A DNA stretch of 64,000 bases from Paludibacteraceae bacterium (GTDB taxonomy: Bacteria > Bacteroidota > Bacteroidia > Bacteroidales > Paludibacteraceae): assembly GCA_017527905.1 (NCBI GenBank), contig JAFXPK010000026.1:105942-169941 (forward strand). Reading direction: 5' to 3'. Below, piece by piece: positions 33,988 through 42,966 of the stretch; the first letter of the stretch is position 1, and every line of letters starts with the position of its first letter. Below the pieces are notes generated by a model that saw only the letters and a list, made by a program, of their open reading frames with translations, was not told the origin of the DNA and ran no database searches. A program made the position numbers and the translations under genes.

Positions 33988-35634
33988 ATGTTGAATTTCA
34001 AACAAAAATATGCCCTGTCTGATGAGGGCGCAAAGTCGATGTTGATTGCATCGGCGGCAAACGTTTTTTACAATCTGGCGCTATTCTCGCCCGTCATTCT
34101 GCTCTATATCCTAATTCAGGACATTATGAGCGACCATCTTGAAGGCAGACTATCATTTTACATCATAGGTGTCTCTATCTGGGTGATTATAATGGCAATA
34201 ACCACTGTGATTCAATACAACACTTGCTACTTCTCCACCTACCGAGAGAGCGGGGTGCGTCGTATCACACTGGCGGAAAAATTAAGGAGACTTCCGCTGT
34301 CATTTTTCGCTAAAAAAGATAGTGCGGACCTGACATCGACACTGATGGATGATGCGGCAAGCATCGAGCAAGCCTCGTCGCACTTCATTCCGCAACTGAA
34401 CGGTTCAATCATAAGTACTTGTATGATAGCCGTATGTCTATTCTTTATCAATTGGAAGATGGCTTTGGCTGTGGTTTGGGTGTTGCCTCTTAGTATGCTG
34501 ATCGTGGCACTATCCCGTAAAGTGCAATACAAACTGGGCAAACGGAAAAGTGCCGCCGCTGTTGAGATGACCGAGAAGATACAAGAGTGTCTGGAAACTG
34601 TTCGTGATTTGCGCCAAAATAATGCGCAACACGCTTATTTTGAGGATATAAAGAAGAAAATCCACGAAGTGGAGAAACGTATGCTTTGGAGCGAATTGGG
34701 TACTGGTCTATTTGTCTGCAACGCTGAGTTATTGCTGAAGTTTGGTATTGCGACCACTGCGCTTGTTGGTGCTATGTTGCTCAGATCCGGAGAGTTAGGG
34801 GTACTTGAGTTTTTGCTTTTTTTGGTGATTGCCTCTCGCATTTATGACCCGTTGACCACTTCGCTTGAACATTTCGCGGCAATCATCGCCTTGGACGTCA
34901 ACTGCGAACGACTCAATGATATATTGCTACACAAGGAACAGACGGGTAGCGAGGAACTCAAAGTGAAGGGAGGAGACATTGAATTCAAGGATGTCACCTT
35001 CTCGTATGAGGATGGGAAGAAGATTCTTGACGGAGTCTCTTTCGTCGCAAAGCAAGGCGAGGTGACGGCACTTATCGGTGCGTCCGGTAGCGGTAAAACA
35101 ACCGTCTCAAGACTTGCCGCAAGGTTCTGGGACATCGATTCGGGTAGAATAACGGTGGGTGGTCAGGATATCTCAAAAGTTGATCCTGAAATATTGATGA
35201 ATCTTTATTCTATTGTTTTCCAAGATGTTACATTGTTCAATAATACAATCATGGAAAACATCCGTATTGGTGACAAGAATGCGACTGACGAACAAGTGAT
35301 GCAAGCGGCGGAATGGGCCAATTGTACTGAATTCATCGAGAATCTGCCTGATAAATGGCAGACCATTATCGGTGAAAACGGCAAGAAACTATCGGGTGGC
35401 GAGCGTCAACGCATCTCCATTGCACGAGCCTTCCTGAAAAACGCTCCAATCATCCTTTTGGACGAAGCCTCCGCCTCACTCGATGTTGAAAATGAGACGC
35501 TTATACAGCAATCCATCTCAAAATTGATCAAAGGAAAAACAGTCTTGGTCATCGCTCACCGAATGCGTACGGTGGCGGGGGCTAATAAGATTATCACCAT
35601 TAAAGATGGGAAGGCGATTGAGGGGGAAATGTGA
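33988..35634 (+). CDS. ABC transporter, fused permease/ATPase, second half
   Basis: 548 aa. Six-helix membrane domain (about 15-295), ATPase from about 330. Walker A GASGSGKT at 364-371, signature LSGGERQ at 468-474, Walker B LLDEA at 490-494. It forms a heterodimer with the upstream 593-aa half, with which it shares general layout but not close sequence. In the YbtPQ/IrtAB group both halves are needed. Its stop is followed by a nested hairpin before the reductase gene. Confidence 0.9.
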   Translation: MLNFKQKYALSDEGAKSMLIASAANVFYNLALFSPVILLYILIQDIMSDHLEGRLSFYIIGVSIWVIIMAITTVIQYNTCYFSTYRESGVRRITLAEKLRRLPLSFFAKKDSADLTSTLMDDAASIEQASSHFIPQLNGSIISTCMIAVCLFFINWKMALAVVWVLPLSMLIVALSRKVQYKLGKRKSAAAVEMTEKIQECLETVRDLRQNNAQHAYFEDIKKKIHEVEKRMLWSELGTGLFVCNAELLLKFGIATTALVGAMLLRSGELGVLEFLLFLVIASRIYDPLTTSLEHFAAIIALDVNCERLNDILLHKEQTGSEELKVKGGDIEFKDVTFSYEDGKKILDGVSFVAKQGEVTALIGASGSGKTTVSRLAARFWDIDSGRITVGGQDISKVDPEILMNLYSIVFQDVTLFNNTIMENIRIGDKNATDEQVMQAAEWANCTEFIENLPDKWQTIIGENGKKLSGGERQRISIARAFLKNAPIILLDEASASLDVENETLIQQSISKLIKGKTVLVIAHRMRTVAGANKIITIKDGKAIEGEM

Positions 35635-35644
35635 GAAAATTAAC

Positions 35645-35687
35645 GTTTTAAACATTTGTCCGCTTCTTTGCGGATTAATTTTAAAAC
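35645..35687 (+). other. Nested hairpin between ABC and reductase genes
   Basis: GTTTTAAA (35645-35652)/TTTAAAAC (35680-35687) enclose TCCGC (35659-35663)/GCGGA (35670-35674). It could be a weak terminator or mRNA-processing hairpin that lowers expression of the downstream gene. Confidence 0.5.
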
Positions 35688-35703
35688 ATTTATTTGATTG
35701 ATT

Positions 35704-36663
35704 ATGAAGATACTTGTATATGGTTCGGGAGCATTAGGCTCGCTGATGATTCACTTTCTGTGTAAGGCTGGTAATGATGTGACGGTAGTGGCACGTTCAA
35801 CAGCCGGTGAATTGCGCCGCAACGGGTTGGTTGTCAGACATTATCTGCAACGCAAAACCACCACGGACCACCCAAAAATTGTTGAGAGTGCACCCGTTGA
35901 TGAACGGTTCGACATTGTGATCTCTCTGATGCAGGGACAACAACAGAAAGCGCTGTTAGATGCGTTTATCTGTTTGAAAACCAACCTTTTAGTGCTTGTA
36001 GGTAATAATCTTGAAGCTGATTATTGTCAAAACCGCATTTTGGCTGAACGTAATGATTTGCAGTTACTTTTCGGATTTCAGAACTCGGCAGGGCACCGAG
36101 AAGGTGGAAAAGCCGTTGTGGCAAGGCTGCCCGTTACTGAACTTTTTGTCGGTGGACTGCACCAACCCGCACCCGACTGGGCAATCGACACCATACGCAA
36201 AGCATTCAGCATCAAAGACTACAAGATAACGCCTATCAGCGATATGCAGGCCTATTATCTGAGTCACGTAGCCGAGGTGATGCCCTACGGCTATATGTGC
36301 TACAAGTGTGGCTGTAATCTGAAGAAACTTCGCCGCTACGACATTCAGCTCATTATGCAGGCGTCGAAAGAGTGCTTCGCCTATCTGAAAAGTACGGGTG
36401 TGAGTGTTATGCCGGAGGGCGAAGACCGATTCTACAACGGTGGTCTGCGGACATACGCTATGTTTCTGTTATATAGACTGATGTCGAAAACCGTATTAGG
36501 GAGGCTGATGGTTTCGGACCATTGCCAAAACGGCATTGAGGAGATGATTTATATCGACCAAAAATTCGACGAGTGGCGACGTCAGCACAGCGGCTCACCA
36601 ATGCCCACTTGGGACGGAATCAGGCGGTATATGCCTAAAAGTAGGGAGGATATTATTGTGTAA
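35704..36663 (+). CDS. Ketopantoate reductase-like NAD(P)-dependent oxidoreductase
   Basis: 319 aa from the ATG at 35704. N-terminal Rossmann fold: MKILVYGSGALGSLMIHFL (GxGxxG) and the FDIVISLMQGQQQKALLDAF strand-helix. In the ApbA/PanE fold this segment binds NADPH. The C-terminal helical domain (from about 180) should hold the substrate, but the usual K-x-x-x-N catalytic signature is not obvious (TDYKITPISDMQAYYLSHVA-like region instead). I therefore do not assign panE. It lies in the TetR/ABC cluster, so it may modify the transported compound. Confidence 0.75.
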   Translation: MKILVYGSGALGSLMIHFLCKAGNDVTVVARSTAGELRRNGLVVRHYLQRKTTTDHPKIVESAPVDERFDIVISLMQGQQQKALLDAFICLKTNLLVLVGNNLEADYCQNRILAERNDLQLLFGFQNSAGHREGGKAVVARLPVTELFVGGLHQPAPDWAIDTIRKAFSIKDYKITPISDMQAYYLSHVAEVMPYGYMCYKCGCNLKKLRRYDIQLIMQASKECFAYLKSTGVSVMPEGEDRFYNGGLRTYAMFLLYRLMSKTVLGRLMVSDHCQNGIEEMIYIDQKFDEWRRQHSGSPMPTWDGIRRYMPKSREDIIV

Positions 36664-36705
36664 AGCGTGGTGACGGAATACGCTCACCGCAATAGGACTC
36701 CAATT

Positions 36706-36734
36706 CAATTGCGAACGCAGTGTGTTCGCAATTG
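36706..36734. repeat. Perfect 11-bp inverted repeat
   Basis: CAATTGCGAAC, 7-nt loop, GTTCGCAATTG, 42 bp after the reductase stop. There is no T run, so it is a poor intrinsic terminator; it may be an operator or transcript-end hairpin. The rest of 36664-36813 shows nothing else. Confidence 0.6.
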
Positions 36735-36813
36735 GATATGTTCTGTAAAACCAGCGTGATTTTCCTCCCCACAAACAACCATAAATTTCCTCGACAACCC
36801 CCATAAATAGGGA

Positions 36814-36844
36814 TTGTCCAACGCCTTTATATTGCTGACTTTTG
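36814..36844 (+). promoter_or_regulatory. Promoter upstream of the tetR remnant/MMPL operon
   Basis: TTG (36814-36816), 20 nt, GACTTTTG (36837-36844; one mismatch to TAnnTTTG). It is followed by CGTTCAG and an ATG, a layout similar to the tetR leader at 31375-31430. Transcripts would run into the terminator at 36934. Confidence 0.55.
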
Positions 36845-36869
36845 CATCATAAACAAACATCGTTCAGAA

Positions 36870-36935
36870 ATGCAAATAAAGAGAAAGAACATAGTGCAGT
36901 TATTCGTCCAAAATGCAATGCGGACTTTATCATAA
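36870..36935 (+). pseudogene. Probable remnant of a second tetR gene (21 codons)
   Basis: Short frame MQIKRKNIVQLFVQNAMRTL plus one residue, ending at the terminator hairpin. Its start (MQIKRKNIV) resembles that of the TetR gene (MQRKKDDIG). The leader before it and the terminator-operator cassette after it are both similar to those that flank tetR. I infer a tetR copy that lost almost all of its body by deletion. It could instead be a leader peptide. Confidence 0.45.
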
Positions 36936-36965
36936 AAGAGGCTCAGAAATGAGTCTCTTTTTTTT
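36934..36965 (+). terminator. Terminator, copy of the one after tetR
   Basis: AAAGAGGCTCA (36935-36945) pairs with TGAGTCTCTTT (36950-36960) (one G-T wobble), then a T run. Near copy of 32087-32116. Confidence 0.85.
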
Positions 36966-36967
36966 GT

Positions 36968-36988
36968 GAACAATTCTGAATAGTGTTC
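36968..36988. promoter_or_regulatory. Candidate TetR operator 2
   Basis: GAACAAT, 7 nt (TCTGAAT), AGTGTTC: same spacing and position after a terminator as operator 1, with one arm mismatch. The sequence after it (TTCGTTTTT..AA....GTAAC) also matches that after operator 1, so the whole regulatory block is duplicated. It is 76 bp before the MMPL gene. Confidence 0.65.
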
Positions 36989-37064
36989 GTTTTTGAAGTT
37001 GTAACAAATTGAAATTCAAAGAGTAATTAATAATAATATATAAAACATTAAAAATTAACTGATT

Positions 37065-39437
37065 ATGAACATTGAGAAAATCAATTCGCGATTCCGTGCT
37101 CTGACTGAGTGGAATCTGAAACACCGACTGCTGACGGTACTGGTCTTTGCCGCAATCTTTATTGTGTCGGTCATGGGACTGAAACGCATCTACTTCGAAA
37201 CCTCGTGGGACAGCTACTTTGTGGAGGGCGACCCCATGTTGGAGAAAACAGATGATTTCAAAGCCACATTCGGTAATGACTACTACGTCTCCGTTTTGGT
37301 GAAGAATGAAAACGGACTATTCACAAAACAGAACCTCGAACTGATTCGGGAACTAAGCCAGAACCTGATGGACAGCCTTTCCTACTCCGAGAGCATCACT
37401 TCCCTGACCGACCTTGAATTTATGATCGGTACAGATGGCGGCATGGAACTCGGTCAGATTGTACCTGACACGATTCCCGAAGATGCGGCTGGTCTTGAGG
37501 CCATCCGCGAAAGAGCCTACTCGAAGCCTGAACTGGCAAGAAGACTGATCTCCAAGGATGGTACCATGTCGTGGATCGTGGTGAAGCTTCGTCCTTTCCC
37601 GGAAGACTCCGTGTGGAAAGCGGAGGGCAATGAATCGCCCGATATGCTCACCGGACGTGAAGCGAAACAGATATGTATGCAGGAGAAATATGCCAGTCTG
37701 AATCCTTCTCCGTCGGGAATGCCGTTCATGTCATACGAGAAGATGCAATACATACAAGGACAGATGCGCATGATGTCCATCATCATTCTTATTGTCGGAA
37801 TCGTCATCATGACTCTGGTGACCCGCTCGCTACGGGGTGTGGTCATGCCTATCATAACCACTATCATGGCCATACTGATGGCTTTCGGATGGATCGGATG
37901 GGCAGGACTCTACATCGACCAGTCGGCCACACTCTCTGTGGTGGTCTTATGCTTTGCCATATCAATTGCCTACAACATTCATATATACAACTATTTCCGC
38001 ACTCAGCTCTTCCAACATGGAGACAGACGCAAGGCCATTGTTGAAGCGGTGACCGAGACAGGATGGCCAGTCCTCTTCTCTGGTATCACCACCATTGCCG
38101 CCATGCTCTCTTTCGTGGCGATGAAACTGGTGCCGATGAAAGCGATTGGTATCAATTCCTCTCTCTGCATCTTGTCGGTTCTGCTTATGTGCCTCATCAC
38201 GACTCCGTTGGTATATTCCATCGGACGAAAGAATGTAAAACTGAAGAAAGCCTTCTCATCAACCATAGAGGGCCGCATCGATGCCTTTTTCGAGCGCATG
38301 GGCGAATGGGTGCTGAAGCATAGCCGCACCATCATGATTGTTTCCGGAATATTGGCCGTCATCTGTGTATCCGGCGTACACCGCATCCAACCAGCATTTG
38401 ACGTGGAGAAGACCATGGGACGTAAAGTGCCTTACGTGGATAAGCTACTGGACATTGGCTATTCCGAGTTGGGCTCACTATATACCTACGATGTGCTTGT
38501 CACCCTTCAAAATCCGGATGACGCAAAGAAACCTGATGTTCTGAAACGTCTTGAAATGCTTGAAAACAGATGTGAGACTTATCATCTCACCAAACGTCAC
38601 TACTCCATCCTGCCAATTCTGAAGGATATGAACCGTACCCTCAACGAAAACAAACAGGAGTATTACAAGATACCAGAAACCAGCGAGATGATAGCTCAGT
38701 TGCTTTTGCTCTACGAAAACGCAGGAGGATCGGAGACTAACTATTGGATTGATTATGACTATCGCAAGTTACGTCTGCAAGTGGAATTGAAAAACTACAA
38801 TTCCGCCGAGGTGGAGAACGACATCAATGATATCCAGCAATACGCCGCCGAGTTGTTCCCTGATGCACAAGTGTCTGCTGTAGGTAACGTGCCTCAATTC
38901 ACGGTGATGCAGCAATATCTGGTGCGTGGACAGATGTGGTCTTTGCTGCTCTCCGTACTGATTGTGGGTCTCTTATTGATGATAGCTTTCGGTAATGTTA
39001 AGTTAGGCTTGATTGGTATGATTCCGAATTTGGCGCCAATCATCTTTGTGGGTGGCGTGATGGGATGGTTCGGCTATTCGCTCGATATGATGACCGCCAT
39101 TGTTATTCCGATGGTGTTGGGTCTGGCGGTGGATGATACCATCCATGTGATCAACCATGCGCACCTCGAGTTCGACCGCAAAAAGAACTATCGCTACGCC
39201 ATACTACGTACCTTCCGTGTCATCGGTATCGCTGTGGTGATGTCAACCGTCATCTTAGTCTCCACCTTCCTCGGATTCACATCCTCAACAGCTAATAACT
39301 TCGTGGATCTTGGCATTCTGGCCTCCGCTGGTCTGATTGCCGCTCTTGTGGCAGACTTAGTCATATCACCTGTCGTGATGCGTCACTTCAAGGTGTTCGG
39401 CGAAGAAAATAGCACGAATGAAAACACTAATGATTAA
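37065..39437 (+). CDS. MMPL/RND-family transporter
   Basis: 790 aa, twelve predicted membrane helices in two RND-type halves. Each half has one helix, a large periplasmic domain (about 40-230 and 440-620) and a five-helix bundle; the second half carries VVDDTIHVINHAH-like GLAVDDTIHVI with the Asp pair typical of RND proton relay. Much shorter than AcrB, as in HpnN/MmpL proteins that export lipids. Followed by a LolA-like carrier and an outer-membrane barrel, an arrangement of envelope lipid trafficking. Substrate unknown. Probably under TetR operator 2. Confidence 0.88.
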   Translation: MNIEKINSRFRALTEWNLKHRLLTVLVFAAIFIVSVMGLKRIYFETSWDSYFVEGDPMLEKTDDFKATFGNDYYVSVLVKNENGLFTKQNLELIRELSQNLMDSLSYSESITSLTDLEFMIGTDGGMELGQIVPDTIPEDAAGLEAIRERAYSKPELARRLISKDGTMSWIVVKLRPFPEDSVWKAEGNESPDMLTGREAKQICMQEKYASLNPSPSGMPFMSYEKMQYIQGQMRMMSIIILIVGIVIMTLVTRSLRGVVMPIITTIMAILMAFGWIGWAGLYIDQSATLSVVVLCFAISIAYNIHIYNYFRTQLFQHGDRRKAIVEAVTETGWPVLFSGITTIAAMLSFVAMKLVPMKAIGINSSLCILSVLLMCLITTPLVYSIGRKNVKLKKAFSSTIEGRIDAFFERMGEWVLKHSRTIMIVSGILAVICVSGVHRIQPAFDVEKTMGRKVPYVDKLLDIGYSELGSLYTYDVLVTLQNPDDAKKPDVLKRLEMLENRCETYHLTKRHYSILPILKDMNRTLNENKQEYYKIPETSEMIAQLLLLYENAGGSETNYWIDYDYRKLRLQVELKNYNSAEVENDINDIQQYAAELFPDAQVSAVGNVPQFTVMQQYLVRGQMWSLLLSVLIVGLLLMIAFGNVKLGLIGMIPNLAPIIFVGGVMGWFGYSLDMMTAIVIPMVLGLAVDDTIHVINHAHLEFDRKKNYRYAILRTFRVIGIAVVMSTVILVSTFLGFTSSTANNFVDLGILASAGLIAALVADLVISPVVMRHFKVFGEENSTNENTND

Positions 39438-39458
39438 CAATTTAAAAACTCTAATGAT

Positions 39459-40232
39459 ATGAAAAAGATGATTTCAACGATGATCGGATTGCTTGCTACG
39501 GCGACGATCATGGCACAAACATTAACTGGATTAGAAGTGGCAGAAAAAGTACACAACCGTCCGGATGGCGACACCCGCTACTGCGAGATGAGTCTTACCC
39601 TCATCAACAAAAACGGCAGCAAACGGGTGCGCGAACTCAAATCCTATTCCAAGGATTACGGACAGGACCGAAAAACCATCATGTTCTTCCTCTATCCTGG
39701 CGATGTGAAGGGCACGGGTTTCCTCACGTGGGATTACGATCAAGCCAACAAGGATGATGACAAATGGCTCTATCTGCCAGCCATGAAGAAGACACGCCGT
39801 ATCAGTGGTTCCTCTTCCAAAACAGATTATTTCATGGGGACCGACTTCACTTATGATGACATGGGTCGACGCAACCTTGACGAGGACACCCATACTCTTT
39901 TGCGCGAAGAGATAATTGATGAATCCAAGTGCTGGGTGCTACAATCCGTACCTAAGAAGAGTGGAGACCTCTACACCAAACGCATTTCTTGGATTCGCCA
40001 AGACTGTCTGATTCCCGTGAAGGTGGAATACTACGACAAGCTTGACAAACTACACCGTCAACTCATTGCCGACGATATCAAGCAAGTCAATGGCTACTGG
40101 ACTGTCGGGCACATGAACATGAAGAATGTCCAGACCAAACATGAGACTGATCTGAGATTTAAAAATTATCAATACGACCAGCCTACAGGTGATAATATCT
40201 TCACTGTCTCACAACTCGAAAAAGGATTATAA
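39459..40232 (+). CDS. LolA-like outer-membrane lipoprotein-sorting protein
   Basis: 257 aa with a signal peptide ([20 protein letters not shown]). The domain fits the LolA-like family found next to MMPL proteins: [60 protein letters not shown] and a final [14 protein letters not shown]. It should form a half-open beta-barrel with a hydrophobic cavity that carries a lipid through the periplasm. It is 21 bp after the MMPL gene and 6 bp before the barrel gene, so the three form one transcription unit. Confidence 0.85.
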   Translation: MKKMISTMIGLLATATIMAQTLTGLEVAEKVHNRPDGDTRYCEMSLTLINKNGSKRVRELKSYSKDYGQDRKTIMFFLYPGDVKGTGFLTWDYDQANKDDDKWLYLPAMKKTRRISGSSSKTDYFMGTDFTYDDMGRRNLDEDTHTLLREEIIDESKCWVLQSVPKKSGDLYTKRISWIRQDCLIPVKVEYYDKLDKLHRQLIADDIKQVNGYWTVGHMNMKNVQTKHETDLRFKNYQYDQPTGDNIFTVSQLEKGL

Positions 40233-40238
40233 GCAGTC

Positions 40239-41462
40239 ATGAGAAAAACGCTATTATTACTGATTTTTCTCCCCGCTCTCCTTTGGGCACAGGAGGATGC
40301 CAATAAATTGAAGTTCAATTACAAAGGTTTCATTGACACCTACCATGCCATGCGTGCAAGTGGCGACCACGACTATATGTCGAGTCGCACACGCGCACGC
40401 CTCGAGGGTGGGCTAGAGAAGGGTTCCACGTCAGGGTTCATATCACTCAATGCGGCATTCAATCCTATTGTCAAAAAGCAATCTGGGCTATTCCTCCGAG
40501 AAGCCTTTGTGGAACATAGTCAAAAGAAATGGGGCATCAAACTAGGAAGACAAATCGTCACATGGGGTGTAGCTGACGGGTTACAAGTCACAGACATCAT
40601 CTCACCCATGGACTACACCGAGTTTCTTGCGCAGGATTACGACGACATACGCATACCCGTCAATGCCCTTCGTCTGAGCTATGGAGGAATGAGTGTGAAA
40701 GCGGAAGTCATCTTCGTCCCCGTACCAGAATACTACGAGTTACCCACCGATCCTGAGAATCCATGGGGCATATCACTCAATGGAATGAATTGCGAGATGA
40801 ACCATCACACTCCATCGAAGCGAATCTCCCATAGCGAATATGGTGCCCGTCTTTGCGCCTATCTAAACAGTGTGGACTTCTCCTTTTGCGCCCTACGCAC
40901 ATACAATAAGATACCCGCATTCAGCTTGGCTGGTATAACACCAGAGGGACTCCTATCGGTGGATGCCTATTATGGAAGGATGACGATGTTGGGTACTGAC
41001 CTCTCCGTCTCCGCCGGCAACTTCGTGATTCGAGCGGAAGCCGCCGCTTATTTGGATATGCTACACACTCCGAAGAACTACATGGGAGCCGCCAAACGAG
41101 GGAACGACCTTGTCTCACTGATTGGCTTGGATTGGTATCCAGGCAATGATTGGACGCTTATGTTGCAATACTGCCACACCCATATTTTCGGGGATGAGGA
41201 GTTGTCCGACTACCATAACTCGGGCATGGCGACCGTCAATATCAGCAAGGCCCTGTTACGGAACACGATGAAGCTCGGTGCCTTCGGACGAATCGACTGC
41301 GCAAACAACGGAGCCTTCTTCATTCGCTTCAATGCCGAATACCAGCTCACCGACGACATCGCCATCACATTAGGCTATGACTGGTTCCGTGCCGACGCAG
41401 GAATGTTCGCCCTCTACAAAGATAATTCGGAGGTATGGGGAAAGGTGAAGTATAGTTTTTAG
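40239..41462 (+). CDS. DUF1302-like outer-membrane barrel
   Basis: 407 aa with signal peptide (MRKTLLLLIFLPALLWAQ). Barrel-like: alternating strands, KLGRQIVTWGVADGLQVTDI near residue 100 and a C-terminal aromatic (KYSF). The RQ-x-V-x-WG motif is seen in DUF1302 proteins that accompany MMPL/LolA-like operons. It would supply the outer-membrane end of the pathway. Its last 80 bp are repeated at 42781-42859. Confidence 0.75.
   Translation: MRKTLLLLIFLPALLWAQEDANKLKFNYKGFIDTYHAMRASGDHDYMSSRTRARLEGGLEKGSTSGFISLNAAFNPIVKKQSGLFLREAFVEHSQKKWGIKLGRQIVTWGVADGLQVTDIISPMDYTEFLAQDYDDIRIPVNALRLSYGGMSVKAEVIFVPVPEYYELPTDPENPWGISLNGMNCEMNHHTPSKRISHSEYGARLCAYLNSVDFSFCALRTYNKIPAFSLAGITPEGLLSVDAYYGRMTMLGTDLSVSAGNFVIRAEAAAYLDMLHTPKNYMGAAKRGNDLVSLIGLDWYPGNDWTLMLQYCHTHIFGDEELSDYHNSGMATVNISKALLRNTMKLGAFGRIDCANNGAFFIRFNAEYQLTDDIAITLGYDWFRADAGMFALYKDNSEVWGKVKYSF
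41383..41462 (+). repeat. Direct repeat copy 1 (3' end of barrel gene)
   Basis: The last 80 bp of the barrel gene recur at 42781-42859 with seven differences, including one lost A. The two copies bracket the DUF1016 gene. Confidence 0.9.
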
Positions 41463-41502
41463 GTGTTTTTCGTAATACCACTATCTTCCGATTACCTTTC
41501 CA

Positions 41503-42540
41503 TCATTCTTCCGTTTCGTGTTGCTCCATGAAGAAGCGTTTCTGCTGATCAATTTCTTGCTTGAGTTCTTCCTCTGTCGGCATGTAGGTCATATATTTAG
41601 CAGCAAAAATCTGTTCACTGTCATGCAACACCGAGTAACGAGCAATTGTATTGTCAGTATCAGCACAAAGCAACACGCCGATAGTTGGCTGGTCGTCTTC
41701 GCCACGCATCAAATCATCGTACATACGGACATACATATCCAGTTGTCCGATGTCCTGATGCGTCAGGCGATGAGTCTTTAACTCGAAGATGACGAAACGT
41801 TTCATCTTAAAATTGTAGAAAACAAGGTCAATATAGAAGTCGTCGGTGTCCGTAACAATGTGTTGCTGACGTTCCACAAAGGCGAAACCACGTCCGAGTT
41901 CCAAGATAAACTTCTCAAGGTTGTCTGTCAGAGCCTGTTCCAGCTCGGACTCCGAATACTTAGTATCTCGTTTGAAGCCCATGAACTCAGCCACAAAAGG
42001 ATTCTTAATATATTCCATAGGATCTTTATTCTTGTCTTTCGGCAAGTCTTCCACATTGGCAGGAGACTGGGCTGCCAAACGACGTTCATAATATTGCGTG
42101 GAAATGTTGCGGTCAAGTTCGGTAGTACTCCACATGTTTTCCGATGCACTTCGCAAATACCAATCACGAGCCTGAGGACTTGAAACGGACAAAATACGGC
42201 GCAAGTGCGTCCAAGTAAGATTTTGCACGAGCCCGTGCAAAATCTCCCAATTGTTAAATTTTAGGTAAAATTGCCTATAATAAGCAAGATTACGGCGACC
42301 ATAACCACTGCCATATTCCTTTGTCAGTTGTTCGGCAAGCATAGGTATTAATTGACTTCCATATTCAGCCCGAACCTTCCCCGCTTGTTCCTCTTCGACG
42401 ATACGTCGTCCCACATTCCAATAAGTAGTAATAGCAGCTTGTCCTGCAGCCGCGTAAGCCATCTTACGACCTTGTTCTATGATAGAACGAACGTCGTTTA
42501 CAAAGTTTTGCTCTTTTAGCATTTTGTTTTGTTTTTCCAT
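41503..42540 (-). CDS. DUF1016 (YhcG-type) PD-ExK nuclease
   Basis: 345 aa, full family length. N-terminal DUF1016 helical domain: IIEQGRKMAYAAAGQAAITT, YWNVGRRIVEEEQ and GYGRRNLAYYRQFY. The C-terminal PD-(D/E)xK nuclease has DDFYIDLVFYN and FVIFELKTHRLTHQDIGQLD. Members include RpnB- and YhcG-like proteins linked to DNA repair, transposon handling or phage defence; the role here is unproven. It lies opposite to its neighbours and between two direct repeats of the adjacent barrel gene end, a sign of insertion. Confidence 0.9.
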   Translation of the reverse strand: MEKQNKMLKEQNFVNDVRSIIEQGRKMAYAAAGQAAITTYWNVGRRIVEEEQAGKVRAEYGSQLIPMLAEQLTKEYGSGYGRRNLAYYRQFYLKFNNWEILHGLVQNLTWTHLRRILSVSSPQARDWYLRSASENMWSTTELDRNISTQYYERRLAAQSPANVEDLPKDKNKDPMEYIKNPFVAEFMGFKRDTKYSESELEQALTDNLEKFILELGRGFAFVERQQHIVTDTDDFYIDLVFYNFKMKRFVIFELKTHRLTHQDIGQLDMYVRMYDDLMRGEDDQPTIGVLLCADTDNTIARYSVLHDSEQIFAAKYMTYMPTEEELKQEIDQQKRFFMEQHETEE

Positions 42541-42780
42541 GATGCAATGTTGTTTGTGCTTTTTATACAGGTTGATAGTGTGATAGACTTTCCATTAACT
42601 TTCGCTTGCCAAAAAACTTTCGAGGCTTGAAATATTCACAGTTTAGCTTAAGCGGTGTAACGGTAGAACTCACTTTCAAGTGTCAAATTTACAATTATTT
42701 TTGCAATATATTGAAGTTTTTTCTAATCCTTTACGCAAGTATTTTCTCAAATCATTATCAATCAGCTGCGTAATGAGCTA

Positions 42781-42859
42781 GGCTCCGTGCCGATGCGGGA
42801 ATGTTCGCCCTCTACAAGGACAATTCGGAGGTATGGGGAAGGTGAAGTATAGTTTTTAA
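42781..42859 (+). repeat. Direct repeat copy 2 (barrel-gene tail remnant)
   Basis: Remnant of a barrel 3' end, frame broken by loss of one A in the GGGAAAGG run. It marks the far side of the DUF1016 insertion. The rest of 42541-42934 has no gene. Confidence 0.85.
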
Positions 42860-42934
42860 AGAATCCTTTACAATAGCTATATCACCCTCATCTAATAGCC
42901 ATTATATGGGATTTTTTCATCGTCCCAATCCCTC

Positions 42935-42942
42935 TACCTTTG
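42935..42942 (+). promoter_or_regulatory. -7 box of the 42967 gene
   Basis: TACCTTTG, a perfect match, 25 nt before the ATG. Confidence 0.6.
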
Positions 42943-42966
42943 TCACGAATTTAAAATTTTGACAAT

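Noticed and set aside
35704..36663. Naming the reductase panE
   Set aside because: Rossmann fold is clear, but the catalytic Lys-x-x-x-Asn segment expected for ketopantoate reductase is not evident and the context is transport, not pantothenate synthesis.
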